A DNA stretch of 64,000 bases, from positions 21,260,349-21,324,348 of the forward strand of contig CM055109.1 of assembly GCA_029204225.1 (NCBI GenBank), written 5' to 3'. The first letter of the stretch is position 1, and each line of letters starts with the position of its first letter. A program made the position numbers and the translations under genes. This stretch comes from Diphasiastrum complanatum. Taxonomy: Eukaryota; Streptophyta; Lycopodiopsida; Lycopodiales; Lycopodiaceae. The notes beneath the pieces were generated by a model, which saw nothing but the letters and a program-made list of their open reading frames with translations, made no database searches and was not told the DNA's origin. This document shows, one piece after another, positions 21,466-32,296 of this stretch.

Positions 21466-22935
21466 TAGTAGATAATAATACAAAAGTGCATTTCTACCCA
21501 GAAAAAGAGTGTGTCCTTGAAATTCCATGTTGTACCACCAAACCATGCTTTTAGCCTGAATGTATGGGACCAAATGACAATTTCTTTGTTCAATCTCAAG
21601 CTCTCTGACACCCATCTCTCAGAACCTCTGAAGGTACATTGTATTGATGGCCACAAGAGACACCTGAGAATTGCCTCAATGCAGGCCTCCTCGGTGTCAA
21701 GGAGGCTGCATGGAAGCAAAAGTTATGCTCACTGAATACATTCATGTTAGCTACAAGTTTTAGGCATAGAAAACTTAGGAAGTGTGGGATCTATGTATTC
21801 ATGTAGAGCATTCCTAGTTGATGTAGGCATTCTTGTATAGGATTTCCTCTAGTAGCATCTGCAATTTCTTCAGGCATTGTTGGTCCATTGGAGTAGCACA
21901 ATGGAAGCATGGTTAGTGCATTAGCATGACATGGCATTTTCTTATGAGTAGTGGATGGATCTCTATCAATAAATGATTTTTTTTTTACTTCATGGGTATA
22001 TGGCATGCCATAAGTTTTTTGGCATAGTGCAATGGCAGTGTCTTGTTTTGGCATGACATAAGCTTTTCTCAACACAGCTTGAGTTTTTAGGTATACGATG
22101 GCAATGTCTTGGTGTGGGTATTTGTAGCATGTTCCTCCAATATTATGTTGCTATAAAGTTCCTATGGTACACATTGATAAATTCCTATTACTGGTATTTA
22201 GCATCCACATTTTCAAGTCCATGCTTTAGGCATGGCATCATGTTGATGCTTTTATGTGGTATTTATGGTCCATTAGCACAATGGGAGAGAATGTTTAGCA
22301 CTTAAACAAGCTAACACACCATTTATCAAAATCTAAAAAGAGACACCTAATTTATGATATGAGCTCACCTCCTTATTTATGATATGAACTTAAATAGTTT
22401 TGTCATCTTATTGAGGGATCTACCTCCATGCTTCTATTTTATATTGCATAACACCATTGCTTTGTTTATGCATAGCAATCATTTTATATTTTTTTTGCAC
22501 AATACTTCTTTTGTAAACTGCATAGCTCATTTTTATGGAATAGCAAATGTGACTCCATCAATGACCAACTTTAATAGATAGAATCAAGTAACATGTTCTT
22601 AATCTGGTAAACACAACATGGTTTTGACCAGGTATCAAGCATCTTTGCAACGAACAATGGACATTGTTGAGGTGACTAATATTGCTAGCATAGATGCTAT
22701 CTTTACTGATTTACTGGAGGTTAAATTGGTCATCAACAATTTCAACATGGATTTATGTTTGTCAATATTATTGCATTGTGATAGACATTTTTATTGATAT
22801 GTTTGAAATTGTGAAATCTAAGGTTGAGCGCAATGATGTTGTAGTGGAAATAAGTGTTAATGTCAATGAAAACATGCTTTTGAATGAAGATGTCATAGTG
22901 TTTGAATCAATTGGTCATGAACCATAGTAAACGCT
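21466..22935. other. Stretch without a recognised gene
   Basis: About 1.5 kb with only short frames (the longest about 100 codons, on both strands) and no recognised domain. Words such as GGCATGGCAT and GTGCAATGG recur around 21850-22270, suggesting decayed repeat sequence. Confidence 0.45.
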
Positions 22936-22939
22936 TAGA

Positions 22940-23257
22940 ATATTTTTGAGGTCTCATTGGCTCCACATTGTGTATTGAGTTTTTTATGATCCAAATACAA
23001 TCGAAGTGTTAGTACTTCAATTCTCTATCTGCAGGCCATACTATAGCCTGTGGTTCACACGTGTGAACTCAGATTTCATCATTTGATCAATGCTTTATGA
23101 TTGTTCTTGATTGTTAAGTGTCAAATTGACTATTCTAGATCAACTTGTATGTCTAGTTTTTGCAATATATTGATTAGAAAACACCCAATCACTCTTGTGG
23201 ATCTTGTGTAGATCCATTTAGGGTCCTAAAGTACTATACTTTCATATGGCATCAGAG
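22940..23257 (+). mobile_element. Copia LTR end with primer-binding site
   Basis: 23246-23257 reads TGGCATCAGAGC, a one-base variant of the tRNA-iMet site. Upstream sequence resembles the LTR end of the 13933 element. A 16-bp perfect palindrome GTTCACACGTGTGAAC is at 23053-23068. Beyond the primer site the sequence changes at once to a minus-strand integrase, so this is a truncated 5' end. Confidence 0.68.
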
Positions 23258-23260
23258 CCA

Positions 23261-24244
23261 AGTAGAAGAGCGGCTGTAGCTACTGCTTCAGCCCACAGTG
23301 TCCTTGGAGCTTTCGAATAGGCCATCATGCATCTGGTTGCTTCCATTAGGGTCCTATTCTTTCGTTCAGCAACGCCATTGTGCTACGGTGTGTAGGCTAC
23401 ATTTCTTCTGTGAATGATACCATGATCGTTGCAGAAGTCAGTGAAGCAATTCGAGATATATTCGTCATCTTGATCCCTTCTGATCTGCTTCACCTTGTTG
23501 CTTGTATATCTCTCTGCCCAAATACACTCTGGCAAACTTGCTATAATCATCAATGAAGGTTATATAGTATTTTGAACCTCCTATTGAGATCACGTTGAAT
23601 GGTCCACAGATGTCAGAATGCACTAGCTCCAGAATCTTGGTCGTTCTGTAGGAATCTTTGATGAATGGAGTGCACGACATCTTGCCTTTCAAACCTGCAT
23701 CACAGGTGGTCGAACTAGTTGCATTCGAGATGCTGACCCCTGTTATCACTCCATGATGACTTGCCTAGTAAAGTGCCATTGAGTTCATGTGGAAGAGTCT
23801 TCTGTGCCACAGAGTGTCTGGCAAGTCGTCATGGGTCTGATGCATCTGATCTTCAGGTAGGCGCACCTTCAGATGATATAGGTTGCCTTTCCTTCTGTTT
23901 TGAGCTATGAGAGTGCTGGTGCTGGCATCAACCACATTGCATGCTTCGTTAGAAAACGTCACACGCATCCCTGCATCTATTATTCTTGCTACAGAGAGCA
24001 AGTCTTGCTGCAGGGTTGGCACGAACAGAACATCTTCGAGTCGTTTGTCTCTATCGTTGGTGTTGAGCCATAGTGAACCAATACCATTTACTTGATGTCT
24101 AGATCCATCTCCAAGAACTATGAATCTTGAGGGATCTGCACTTCTGAAATCAGACATGATTCTTCTTGATGTGACGAAGTGTGAGGTGGCTCCTGAATCT
24201 AGGATCACCTCATGTGTGTCATGTTGAAAATTGTCACTTCTCAC
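23261..24244 (-). pseudogene. Copia protease-integrase fragment
   Basis: 23765-24244 encodes the protease box VILDSGATSHFVTSRRIM and the linker up to LWHRRLFHMN (start of the HHCC region). 23465-23749 encodes ELVHSDICGPFNV and the integrase core (YYITFIDDYSKFARVY). Further frames to 23261 give DDEYISN and NGVAERKNRTLMEATR. Frame breaks at about 23755 and 23500 and a stop before HNGVAE kill it. Gag and RT are missing. Confidence 0.85.
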
Positions 24245-24844
24245 TTGTCATTTTTAATTGTAAATAAAGATCAATCATGAGTACAATGTTCATGATCTTA
24301 TTTCACACGTGTGGAGCCTATTCCCACGTGTGAAAGAAAGTACTTTCCATATTTGTAAATATCTACTTTGATTTTGTATCAATCAAGTCAAGTGTGAACA
24401 TGATATGACTAGTTTTTAGTCAAGTTGACTAGTCACCTAGAAATTAGCTTTTCCTTGCATGTGCATGAGTAAATGCTCCCTCATGGCAAGTGGATGTTCA
24501 CACGTGTGTATAGAGTACTAGAAGATAAGAGTTGACCATTTTTCTTAGATCCTATTTTGCAGGGAATATTCTTATAGTCTAGGAGACTAGCTTTTTGGAG
24601 TTTAGCCATATTCTAGAAGGTCAACTTTTGGATAAGGATCAAGGATGGATCAAATGGATAGATCTGAATGATGTGGCACTCTTCACACGTGTGAAGATTT
24701 GCTGGACTGTACCAGACTCATGGATGTACTTGATCCATAAAAGGATCATCATTTTGCTAAGAAGATTGATGAGACTTTTGCATTCTACACTATTGTGAGA
24801 TTTCTAGTCATTTCTCTTGTGATTTGGTCACTTAAACTATGGGA
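24245..24844 (+). mobile_element. LTR-like block with palindromes
   Basis: Noncoding and joined directly to integrase at 24845. It carries CACACGTGTG at 24304, 24499 and 24684, a CCCACGTGTG variant at 24323, and related U3-like sequence. The LTR ends were not located. Confidence 0.5.
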
Positions 24845-25748
24845 GCTTAAGATTGATGGCGAAGCTGAAGATGGTAACAAGATTGCCAGCACTACAGGAT
24901 GATCATCACACCATATGTGAAGGATGTGTTATGGGAAAGCATCACAGGGAGACATTCAAGAAAGGTGGAGCTACAAGAGCTAAGAAATTGCTGGAACTTA
25001 TTCACAGCAATCTGTGCAACCCAATGGAGACCATGTTGATGGGGAAAGCCTATTATTTTATGACTTTCATAGATGATTATTCTGGGAGGACATGGATTTA
25101 TTTCTTGAAGAAGAAATCTGACGTTTTTGCTCGCTTCAAGAAGTGTAAGACTTTAGTAGAGAACCAACTGAATGCACGCATCAAAGAGCTAAGATTAGAT
25201 AGAGGGGGCGAATACAAATCTGATGATTTTGCAGGATTTTGCAAGAAACATGGCATCAAAAGACAATTCACACAATCACACACGTCACATAGTAATGGTG
25301 TAGCTGAAAGAAAAAATAGGACTGTTATGGAGAGTGCACGCTCCATGATGAAACAAATAGGCTTAACCGATTCACTTTGGTCAGAAGCGTGCAGCGCTGC
25401 AACGTTCTTGCAAAATAGGAGCCCTACAGTTGCGGTTCCAAATGTAACTCCTGAAGAAGCATTTACAGGAATAAAGTCAAAATCAACAAGTTTCGTGTCA
25501 TTGGATGTAGGGCCTATGTACATGTGCCAAAGGAGGAGCGAAGAGAACTTGATGCCAAAGCAATCAAGTGTATCTTTGTCGGTTATGATGAGAGGATGAA
25601 GGCATACATGTGTTTTGATCCTGTAATATACAAGATTCACATAAGCAAAGATGTAATCTTTGATGAGACGCATAGGTATGAAGATGAAGACCATGTAGGT
25701 GATGAAAGCATCAAAAGACTTCCCACAATCTTGGAAGAAGAAGATGAA
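24845..25748 (+). pseudogene. Copia integrase, split by a nested element
   Basis: The 24853-25599 frame encodes the second half of the HHCC site (CEGCVMGKHHRE), then the catalytic core: HSNLCNP (first D changed to N), TFIDDYSGRTWIYF, RLDRGGEYKSDDF and SNGVAERKNRTV with the Glu. A frameshift near 25520 moves to 25524-25796 (KCIFVGYDERMKAYMCFDP). The frame is then interrupted at 25754 by the minus-strand element and resumes at 31570. The D-to-N change and frameshift make it inactive. Confidence 0.86.
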
Positions 25749-25753
25749 GAAGA

Positions 25754-26404
25754 TGTGAAAGATTTCAGATCCTTAAGATCCAATCTACTTGAATGATCTT
25801 TGGTTAGAAAGAGAAATACACTACCAATCTCACCAATGTAGAAAAATCAGCATCTACACACAATTTGAGATGGAAACACTAATAGAACTTGATCAAACTT
25901 GAATGAAATGATTATGTACTGTTGCTGTCCGTACAAAACCAGCAAGCTACTGTATTTCACACGTGTGGATCCAAAAATAGCGAATATAGATCATTCTACA
26001 CATAGAATTGCAAGCAATCACCAAGATAGTGCACCAATGGATAGTAGAACCCAAGAGAACCATGTATAAGCATGAAATGAGATAGAGAAGAGAGAAGATG
26101 ACTCTCTCCACGAGTTACATCCTTTAATAGCAAGTCCAAACCCTATTTGGCCACTTGGCTTTCCCACCAAAATGCTAACCTTACCAATTTTGGGTCTAGA
26201 TTCAATGTACCCAACTTATTCAAATTGAATCTACTCAAACTCGCATTCTATCTTTCCCACACTTTCAAAAAGTGTTTATTCAAATAAAATTTAGACTAAT
26301 GAACTTTGAGAAGTCAACCTCTAAGTCTAAAACAAGTTTTGGCCTCAATATGCCAAATATAAAAATATTGCAAAATGTGATGAAACTAGTTGAATCTTTC
26401 ACAC
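25754..26404 (-). mobile_element. 3' LTR of nested element
   Basis: 651 bp; differs from the 607-bp sister at 30958 by two small insertions (about 9 bp near 25773 and about 38 bp near 25840) and scattered point changes. It carries CACACGTGTG at 25958 where the sister has CACACATGTG. Confidence 0.9.
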
Positions 26405-26989
26405 TCCCTCTTCAACTAGTTTTAGCATAGACTTTGATAATACTCCAAGTGAAGTCCTATGCTTCATGAACAAGTCTTTTCCCAATGCTTTGGTGAAGAT
26501 ATCAACTACACATTCCCTTGAAGACACATGTTGAAGCTCCACCTCCTTTGCAATGACTCGCTCCCTCACAAAATGATATTGTATCTCAATATGCTTGCTC
26601 CTAGCATGAAAGATAGGATTGGATGCCATTCTTTGGGCTGATCGATTGTCACAAAAGATGATTGGGCTCTCTGAAAAGTCCAGCAAGTGAAGACCCTTGA
26701 TCATCCTTTTGATCCATACCATCTCCTTTGTGCAATGTGTAAGAGCTTTGTACTCCTCACTAGATGACAATGAGATAGTGGCATGTTTATTTGACATCCA
26801 TCATATAGCTCCATCACCTATGAAAATACAATAACCACTAATGGATTTCCTATCCATTACATCTCCAGCATAGTCCAAATCTGAAAATCCGAAAAGATTA
26901 GGTGATGATCCCTCATACAATATGCCAAAATCTCGAGTTCCAATGATGTACCTCAAAACTCGCTTTCCTAGCTTCCAATGCTCCTAGCA
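26405..26989 (-). pseudogene. RNase H of nested element
   Basis: 26399-26797 encodes SNKHATISLSSSEEYKAL, IIFCDNRSAQRMASNP, HARSKHIEIQYHFVRE and the C-terminal tail SLGVLSKSMLKLVEEGV. In the same direction to about 26989 come DYAGDVMDRKSISGY and EHWKLGKRVLRYI. A stop before WMSNKH interrupts it. It lies against the polypurine tract and 3' LTR as expected. Confidence 0.87.
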
Positions 26990-27880
26990 TAGTTTTTTCC
27001 AATAGAACTTTGATCCATCATAAGAATGATCTTCTTCCTAAGAATAGACCTCCTTTTAATGATCATGTAATGCTCAAAATAGAAACAACCATAATTGATA
27101 TAGAGAATAGTGTCCACTTGGGATGCTTCACTATTTCTTACATCAATTTTACATGTAAAAATGTGACTAGAATATGAAGAATCAAATAGAATGTAAATGA
27201 GATGATTCCACCATGCTTCCAACTCTGAACTCTCTAGAAAAATACAGCAAAAAAACATTAAATGTGAGTGATCAACTTTTGCTTGCATGTCTCCTCCTCC
27301 TTTGTCCTTCGTTGCCATGTATCCACCATGATACTCCATGAATGAGCCTCCATCTTCATCTTGCCTCAAGATACCATCGTACCTTGATGACTTGACCATG
27401 AATGAGTGACATAATGAACCTCCAATAGCTTCATTTCCATCAGCAAAACCATCCAAGAATGCTAGTACAAATCCAACATCAAAACAATGCTCACCAATGT
27501 AGCTAGTTTTACCATATCTTGACAAATTGCACACATCCACATGAAATTGCTCAAACATGAGATAGAACAAGTAAAGTAAACTTGAACAACACTTCCTTGC
27601 TGCTCCTTTTACCTTACTTGACTCTTCAATATGCTGTAAAAATAGATCCATAACACCTTTGCCAATTACCTCTCCTTTGATGCTCTTGACTAGCTCCAAT
27701 TGCCAACTTCCCTTTTGACTAGTTGAAGCCCTTTGAAATCAACCTCTTGATCTTCAACATGAGCATCAAAGCCATTGAACAAAATTTGTTTTCCAGATCC
27801 AATACTTGATTTTACAGCAAGATAACATCCATCCACTTGCATAGCTCCATGTACACAAGAAGATCTTCCAAAAGATGTTC
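26990..27880 (-). other. Foreign ~0.9-kb segment in place of the RT core
   Basis: Between RT start residues (ending SLTKSGT at about 27880) and the RT/RNase H junction (EHWKLGKRV at about 26989) copia would normally encode ~350 residues of reverse transcriptase with FADD/YVDD. None of that is present. Instead the minus strand has a long open frame (26968-27699, 243 codons including the junction) and another in a different frame upstream (to 27876), rich in Gly, Cys and aromatic residues (e.g. HCFDVGFVLAFLDGFADG, GGSFMEYHGGYMATKDKG). The family was not recognised. It may be a captured host gene piece or another repeat. Confidence 0.6.
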
Positions 27881-28410
27881 CACTCTTTGTAAGAGATCGA
27901 TACTCAAGATCCATTGCTTGGATCCACTCCTCTTCTTTCCTTGCTTGATCTACACTTGTAGGATCATCCAAATAGGTTAGGAAAGCAACATAATTTCCAG
28001 AAACTACTTGCTTACCCTTTTAATCATATGTGAGCCTTGAAGGTTCCTGTCTTTCTCTTGATGTTCTTCTTGGCTTTTGACTTGATGAAGGTTCATCATC
28101 ACCACCATCCAAAGTAAGATCCTTCTCATCAAACATCAAGAATGTTAGATCCATCAACTTTACCATCAATCATGCTTGAAGACACCTTTGGAATGTTTCC
28201 CTCATAAAAAATGACATCTCTACCAACAATCACTTTGTTAGTAGAAGGAATGTAAACCTTGTAGGCTCTACTCACCTCACTATATCCAACAAAAATACCT
28301 CTTCTTGAAGATGGATCCTCCTTGGTCCTATCATCAAGAGTAATGTTGACATAGCATGTGCATCCAAAAGTTCTTAGAAAGTTGACACTCGGCCTCCTCT
28401 TGAATAGCAT
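27881..28410 (-). pseudogene. Integrase tail and RT start of nested element
   Basis: 28129-28410 encodes RRPSVNFLRTFGCTCYV, GIFVGYSEVSRAYKVY and FYEGNIP, the conserved copia stretch after integrase. 27881-27971 encodes DDPTSVDQARKEEEWIQAM, the beginning of the RT region. The linker between (27972-28128) has frame breaks. The remainder of RT is lost to the foreign segment. Confidence 0.83.
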
Positions 28411-30347
28411 CTAAAAAGGTGTCCTTCCATCCAAAATAGCACTCGGCCACCTATTGCACAAGAAATTGGCACACAACAAAGCTTGATCCCAAAATGGTTT
28501 GTCAAGATTAGCACTTAACCTCATAGCTTTAGCACTTTCACATAAAGTCCTATTCTTCCTTTCAGCCACTCCATTTTGTTGTGAGGTCCTTGATGTTGTA
28601 TACTCCCTCTTGATCCCATGCTCATCACAAAAGGCCTTGAACTTGTTAGATATGTACTCACCACTATTGTCACCTCTCAAGCACTTGATCTTTGTGGAAA
28701 ATTGGTTCTCCCTTGCATTCTTGAGCTTGACAAAGACATCATACACTTCATCCTTGCTCTTTAGTAGATAGATCCAATGAAATCTACTAAAATCATCAAT
28801 GAATGTTACATACATCTTAGCTCCACTATTGCTAATTGTAGTAAATCCATGAATATCCGAATGTACAAGTTGAAAAGGCTTTGTAGATCTAGAAATAGAT
28901 CTAGTATAAGGTAGTCTATGTGACTTGGACAAAGCACAAGACTCACAAACATGCTTGTCATTACTTAAGGAACTTGGAAGGCCAATCACAACCTTCTTCC
29001 TTGCCATTACCTCCAATGACTTGAAGTTGAGGTGTCGCATCCTTTTGTGCCAAACTTCTTGGATAGAAATTTGCTCCCTTGCAACACATCCAACTTGGTT
29101 AGCAATAACACAAGCATCAATTTTGAACAACTTCCCTTGCCTTTTACCTTTTCCAATCAAGACATCCTTCCTTTTGATCAAACAAGCATCTCCATCAAAC
29201 TCCACCTTGAGGCCCTTATTTAGCATTTGACTCACACTAAGCAAATTCTTGGTAATAGATGGAATAAACAAGACATCCTCCAAATGAACATTCCTATTTG
29301 TAAAGAGAGAAATAGGAATTGTGCCAATCCCTTTGATTGCACACTCACCATCATTGGCCGTGTAGATCACCCTCTTGTCATCTCCATATGCCAACAAAGA
29401 AGTGATGTACTCTTTGTGAAAGGTCATGTGTGAACTTGCTCCACTATCAATCCACCAAGGATCTAGATCTCCATCATTAGCAAGCATACATGAAGACATC
29501 ACAAAAGCATCATCATTTGCATCTTGCACATCCAAACCATCCTCATCAAGAGTAAGATTACCTTGCTTGTCTCCTTGATCTCTCTTCTTCTTGTAGCACT
29601 CACTTGCAAAGTGTCCTTTGATGCCACAATAGAAGCACTTGAGCTTTGATCTATCCTTCTTTTTTCCACTTGAAGAAGCATCCACTTGATCTTGCCCTTT
29701 AGACGACTTGCTTTTGGTTTTGCCCTTTTTGAACATAGCATCCTCTTGAAGTGTCGATGTAGATCCACCTCTTGCTTGAAGCCTATATTCCTCATTAATC
29801 AAGATCTCTTGAAGAACCATCAAACTCGGCAAAGTCTTTTGGATAGCAATACTTTGAACAATGTTAGCATGAGCATCCAACAAGCCATTAAGAATCACTT
29901 GAATAAGCTCTCCTTCCTTAATGCTTTCATCTATGCAAGCTAACTCATCATTCAATGCTTTCATTCTCAAAACAAAAGTACTTGGACTTTCTTCATTCTT
30001 TTGCAAACAAGAAAAGATTTTCCTTCTTAGAGTCAACACTCTAGAAGTAGACTTGGATTCAAAAACTTTTTCACTGAATTCCAAGCTTCCAAAGATGATG
30101 TGCACTTACCAACTTCCTTGAGAAGTTCATTGGTAACATTCATCTTTATCATGTGTAGAACCTTCTTGGCCCTCTTGTCATACCTCAATTGATCTTGTTG
30201 TGTTGCTGGTATCTCCTCCAAACCTACAACAATATCCAAAAGATCATTCATCTCAAGAAGTGACTCCATCCTCACTTTCCATAATGAATAGTTACTTGAG
30301 GTAAGCCTATCATTGGCTTCCAACATGACTCCAATTGAGGTTGCCAT
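28411..30347 (-). pseudogene. Gag-protease-integrase of nested element
   Basis: 30033-30347 starts MATSIGVMLEANDRLTSSNY (Gag); a frameshift near 30050 leads into 28411-30105 (564 codons). This holds the rest of Gag, zinc knuckle CFYCGIKGHFASEC, protease WWIDSGASSHM, linker KNLLSVSQML, the HHCC region (VWHKRMRHLN, CESCALSKSHRLP) and integrase core HSDIHGF, IDDFSRFHW, RGDNSGEYISN, QQNGVAERKNRTL with all three acidic residues. A stop at 28411 separates it from the tail. One frameshift and one stop are enough to inactivate it. Confidence 0.9.
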
Positions 30348-30957
30348 GTAGCAATGACCTGATCTTCTCTTTCAACCTGCTACAATGCACAAAGCACTCC
30401 TTTGAACAACAACAAATGCTTTCAAAAGAAATCACCAAGATTTGAAACTATCTCACAAATTCTCTTCTAGCACTTATCCAAGCAAATCAACACATAGAAT
30501 CATGGAATCTTGACCAACCTATGATCTATCCTCAATCTAATGACTTTTGCCACTTCCTAAGATTGAAACACACTCAAATGAAGTCCAGCAACCTCACTAT
30601 CTAGATATCCAATCAAAATTAGGGTTTTGACAAAATCACAAAAAAATGACTATTCCAAATCTACATGCAAATGCTGAAAATTTGATATGCCATCTAAGAG
30701 CCATCACTTCGGCTGAACCAATGATCCAAAAATCGGCCAAATCCAGTATGTGAATTCAAAAATTGGAATTGAACAAGTATATTGACCTATTTAGTGTTTT
30801 GATCTACAAAAGATCCAATCTACTTGAATGATCTTTGGTTAGAAATCCGATTTTGGTGTAGAATCTGATTTAGCATGCTCTAGACTTGATATCTTCACCA
30901 ACTCATTGATAGATCTGATTTTTTCCTTCATAACCTAATACAAAAGCTCTGATACCA
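30348..30957 (-). other. Leader and primer-binding site of nested element
   Basis: Noncoding leader before gag. On the minus strand 30957-30946 is TGGTATCAGAGC, a perfect tRNA-iMet primer site touching the LTR. Confidence 0.9.
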
Positions 30958-31564
30958 TGTGAAAGATTTCAGATCCAATCTACTTGAATGATCTTTGGTT
31001 AGAAAGAGAAATACACTACCAATCTCACCAATGCAAACACTAATAGATCTTGATCAAACTTGAATGAAATGATTATGTACTGTTGCTGTCCGTACAAAAC
31101 CAGCAAGCTACTGTATTTCACACATGTGGATCCAAAAATAGCATATATAGATCATTCTACACATAAAATTGCAAGCAATCACCAAGATAGTGCACCAATG
31201 GATAGTAGAACCCAAGAGAACCATGTATAAGCATGAAATGAGATAGAGAAGAGAGAAGATGACTCTCTCCACGAGTTACATCCTTTTATAGTAGGTCCAA
31301 ACCCTATGTGGCCACTTGGCTATCTCACCAAAATGCTAACCTTACCAATTTTGCGTCTAGATTCAATGCACCCAACTTATTCAAATTGAATCTACTCAAA
31401 CTCGCATTCTATCTTTTCCACACTTTCAAAAAGTGTTTATTCAAATGAAATTTAGACTAATGAACTTTGAAAAGTCAACCTCTAAGTCAAAAACAAGTTT
31501 TGGCCTCAATATGCCAAATATGGAAATATTGCAAAATGTGATGAAACTAGTTGAATCTTTCATA
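30958..31564 (-). mobile_element. 5' LTR of nested element
   Basis: 607 bp, a direct repeat of 25754-26404. The outer end TTTCATA is one base off the expected TTTCACA and is followed directly by the GAAGA target copy. Confidence 0.9.
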
Positions 31565-31569
31565 GAAGA

Positions 31570-32296
31570 CGCTCCACGGGATGATGCACATGAAGACGAA
31601 GGTTGAGAGGGTGAGTATGAGAGGACACCACCTATCCAAGAGCCTAGGGGAAGGTACTTGCCGATAGGAGCAACAAAGGAGAAACTAGTTGGAAGTAAGA
31701 GACATTACTTGGACACTCCTTGGGACACATACTCTCCATGAAGTGTATCACCTAAGTCTAAGATACCAAAATGGTACGAAAACATCATGAAGGACGCAAA
31801 GCTAAATCAACCAGGATCTAGCACACAAGAAGAAGTGAGAAGATCAATGCAGGAAAGGAAGTCTCCCGATCACTATTATGTGAACTATGCCCTAATGAGT
31901 GACATTTTGAAGTGTCGAGAGCCATCAAGCTTTGATGAGGCAAAGGATCACAAAGAGTGACAAAGAGCAATGGAAGAGGAGATGGAGTCCATCCAAAGAC
32001 ATGGTACGTGGGAGTTAGTTGAACTACCATTTGGAAAGAAATCCATTGACAACAAATGGGTGTTCAGAACAAAGTTTCATGTGGATGGCACGATAGCAAA
32101 GCACAAGGCACGCCTAGTAGTGAAGGGCTATGAGCAAAACAAAGGAATTGACTATGAAGAGACATTTGCTCCAGTGGCTAAGTGGACTACGCTACACCTT
32201 ATCATCGCATTAGCATCTCGTTTTGGGTGGAAGATCCATCAAATGGATGTGAAGTCTGCATTTTTGAATGGTGACTTAGAGGAAGAAGTTTACATG
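31570..32296 (+). pseudogene. Copia RT start, continuation of the split gene
   Basis: It continues the acidic linker interrupted at 25753 and reaches RT at 31970-32296: FDEAKDHKE, EEEMESIQRHGTWELVELP, NKWVFRTKFHVDG, KARLVVKGYEQNKGIDYEETFAPVA, QMDVKSAFLNGDLEEEVYM. Stops interrupt the linker (about 31606, 31738 and 31958). Homology ends abruptly after EEEVYMV near 32296, before the YVDD box, so RT is truncated. Confidence 0.87.

Larger units (their letters stand above)
25754..31564 (-). mobile_element. Complete nested copia element (5.8 kb)
   Basis: Direct LTRs (25754-26404 and 30958-31564) start TGTGAAAGATT and end AATCTTTCACA (the outer copy of the second reads TTTCATA). The 5-bp target duplication GAAGA lies at 25749-25753 and 31565-31569. 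A perfect primer-binding site abuts the 5' LTR and a purine tract (GAAGAGGGAGTG) the 3' LTR. The insertion splits a plus-strand copia pol between integrase and RT. Inside, gag-protease-integrase is nearly complete but frameshifted and the RT core is replaced by other sequence. Confidence 0.92.

Noticed and set aside
25098-25694. 198-codon minus-strand ORF
   Set aside because: It is the antisense shadow of the plus-strand integrase, with no plausible domain.
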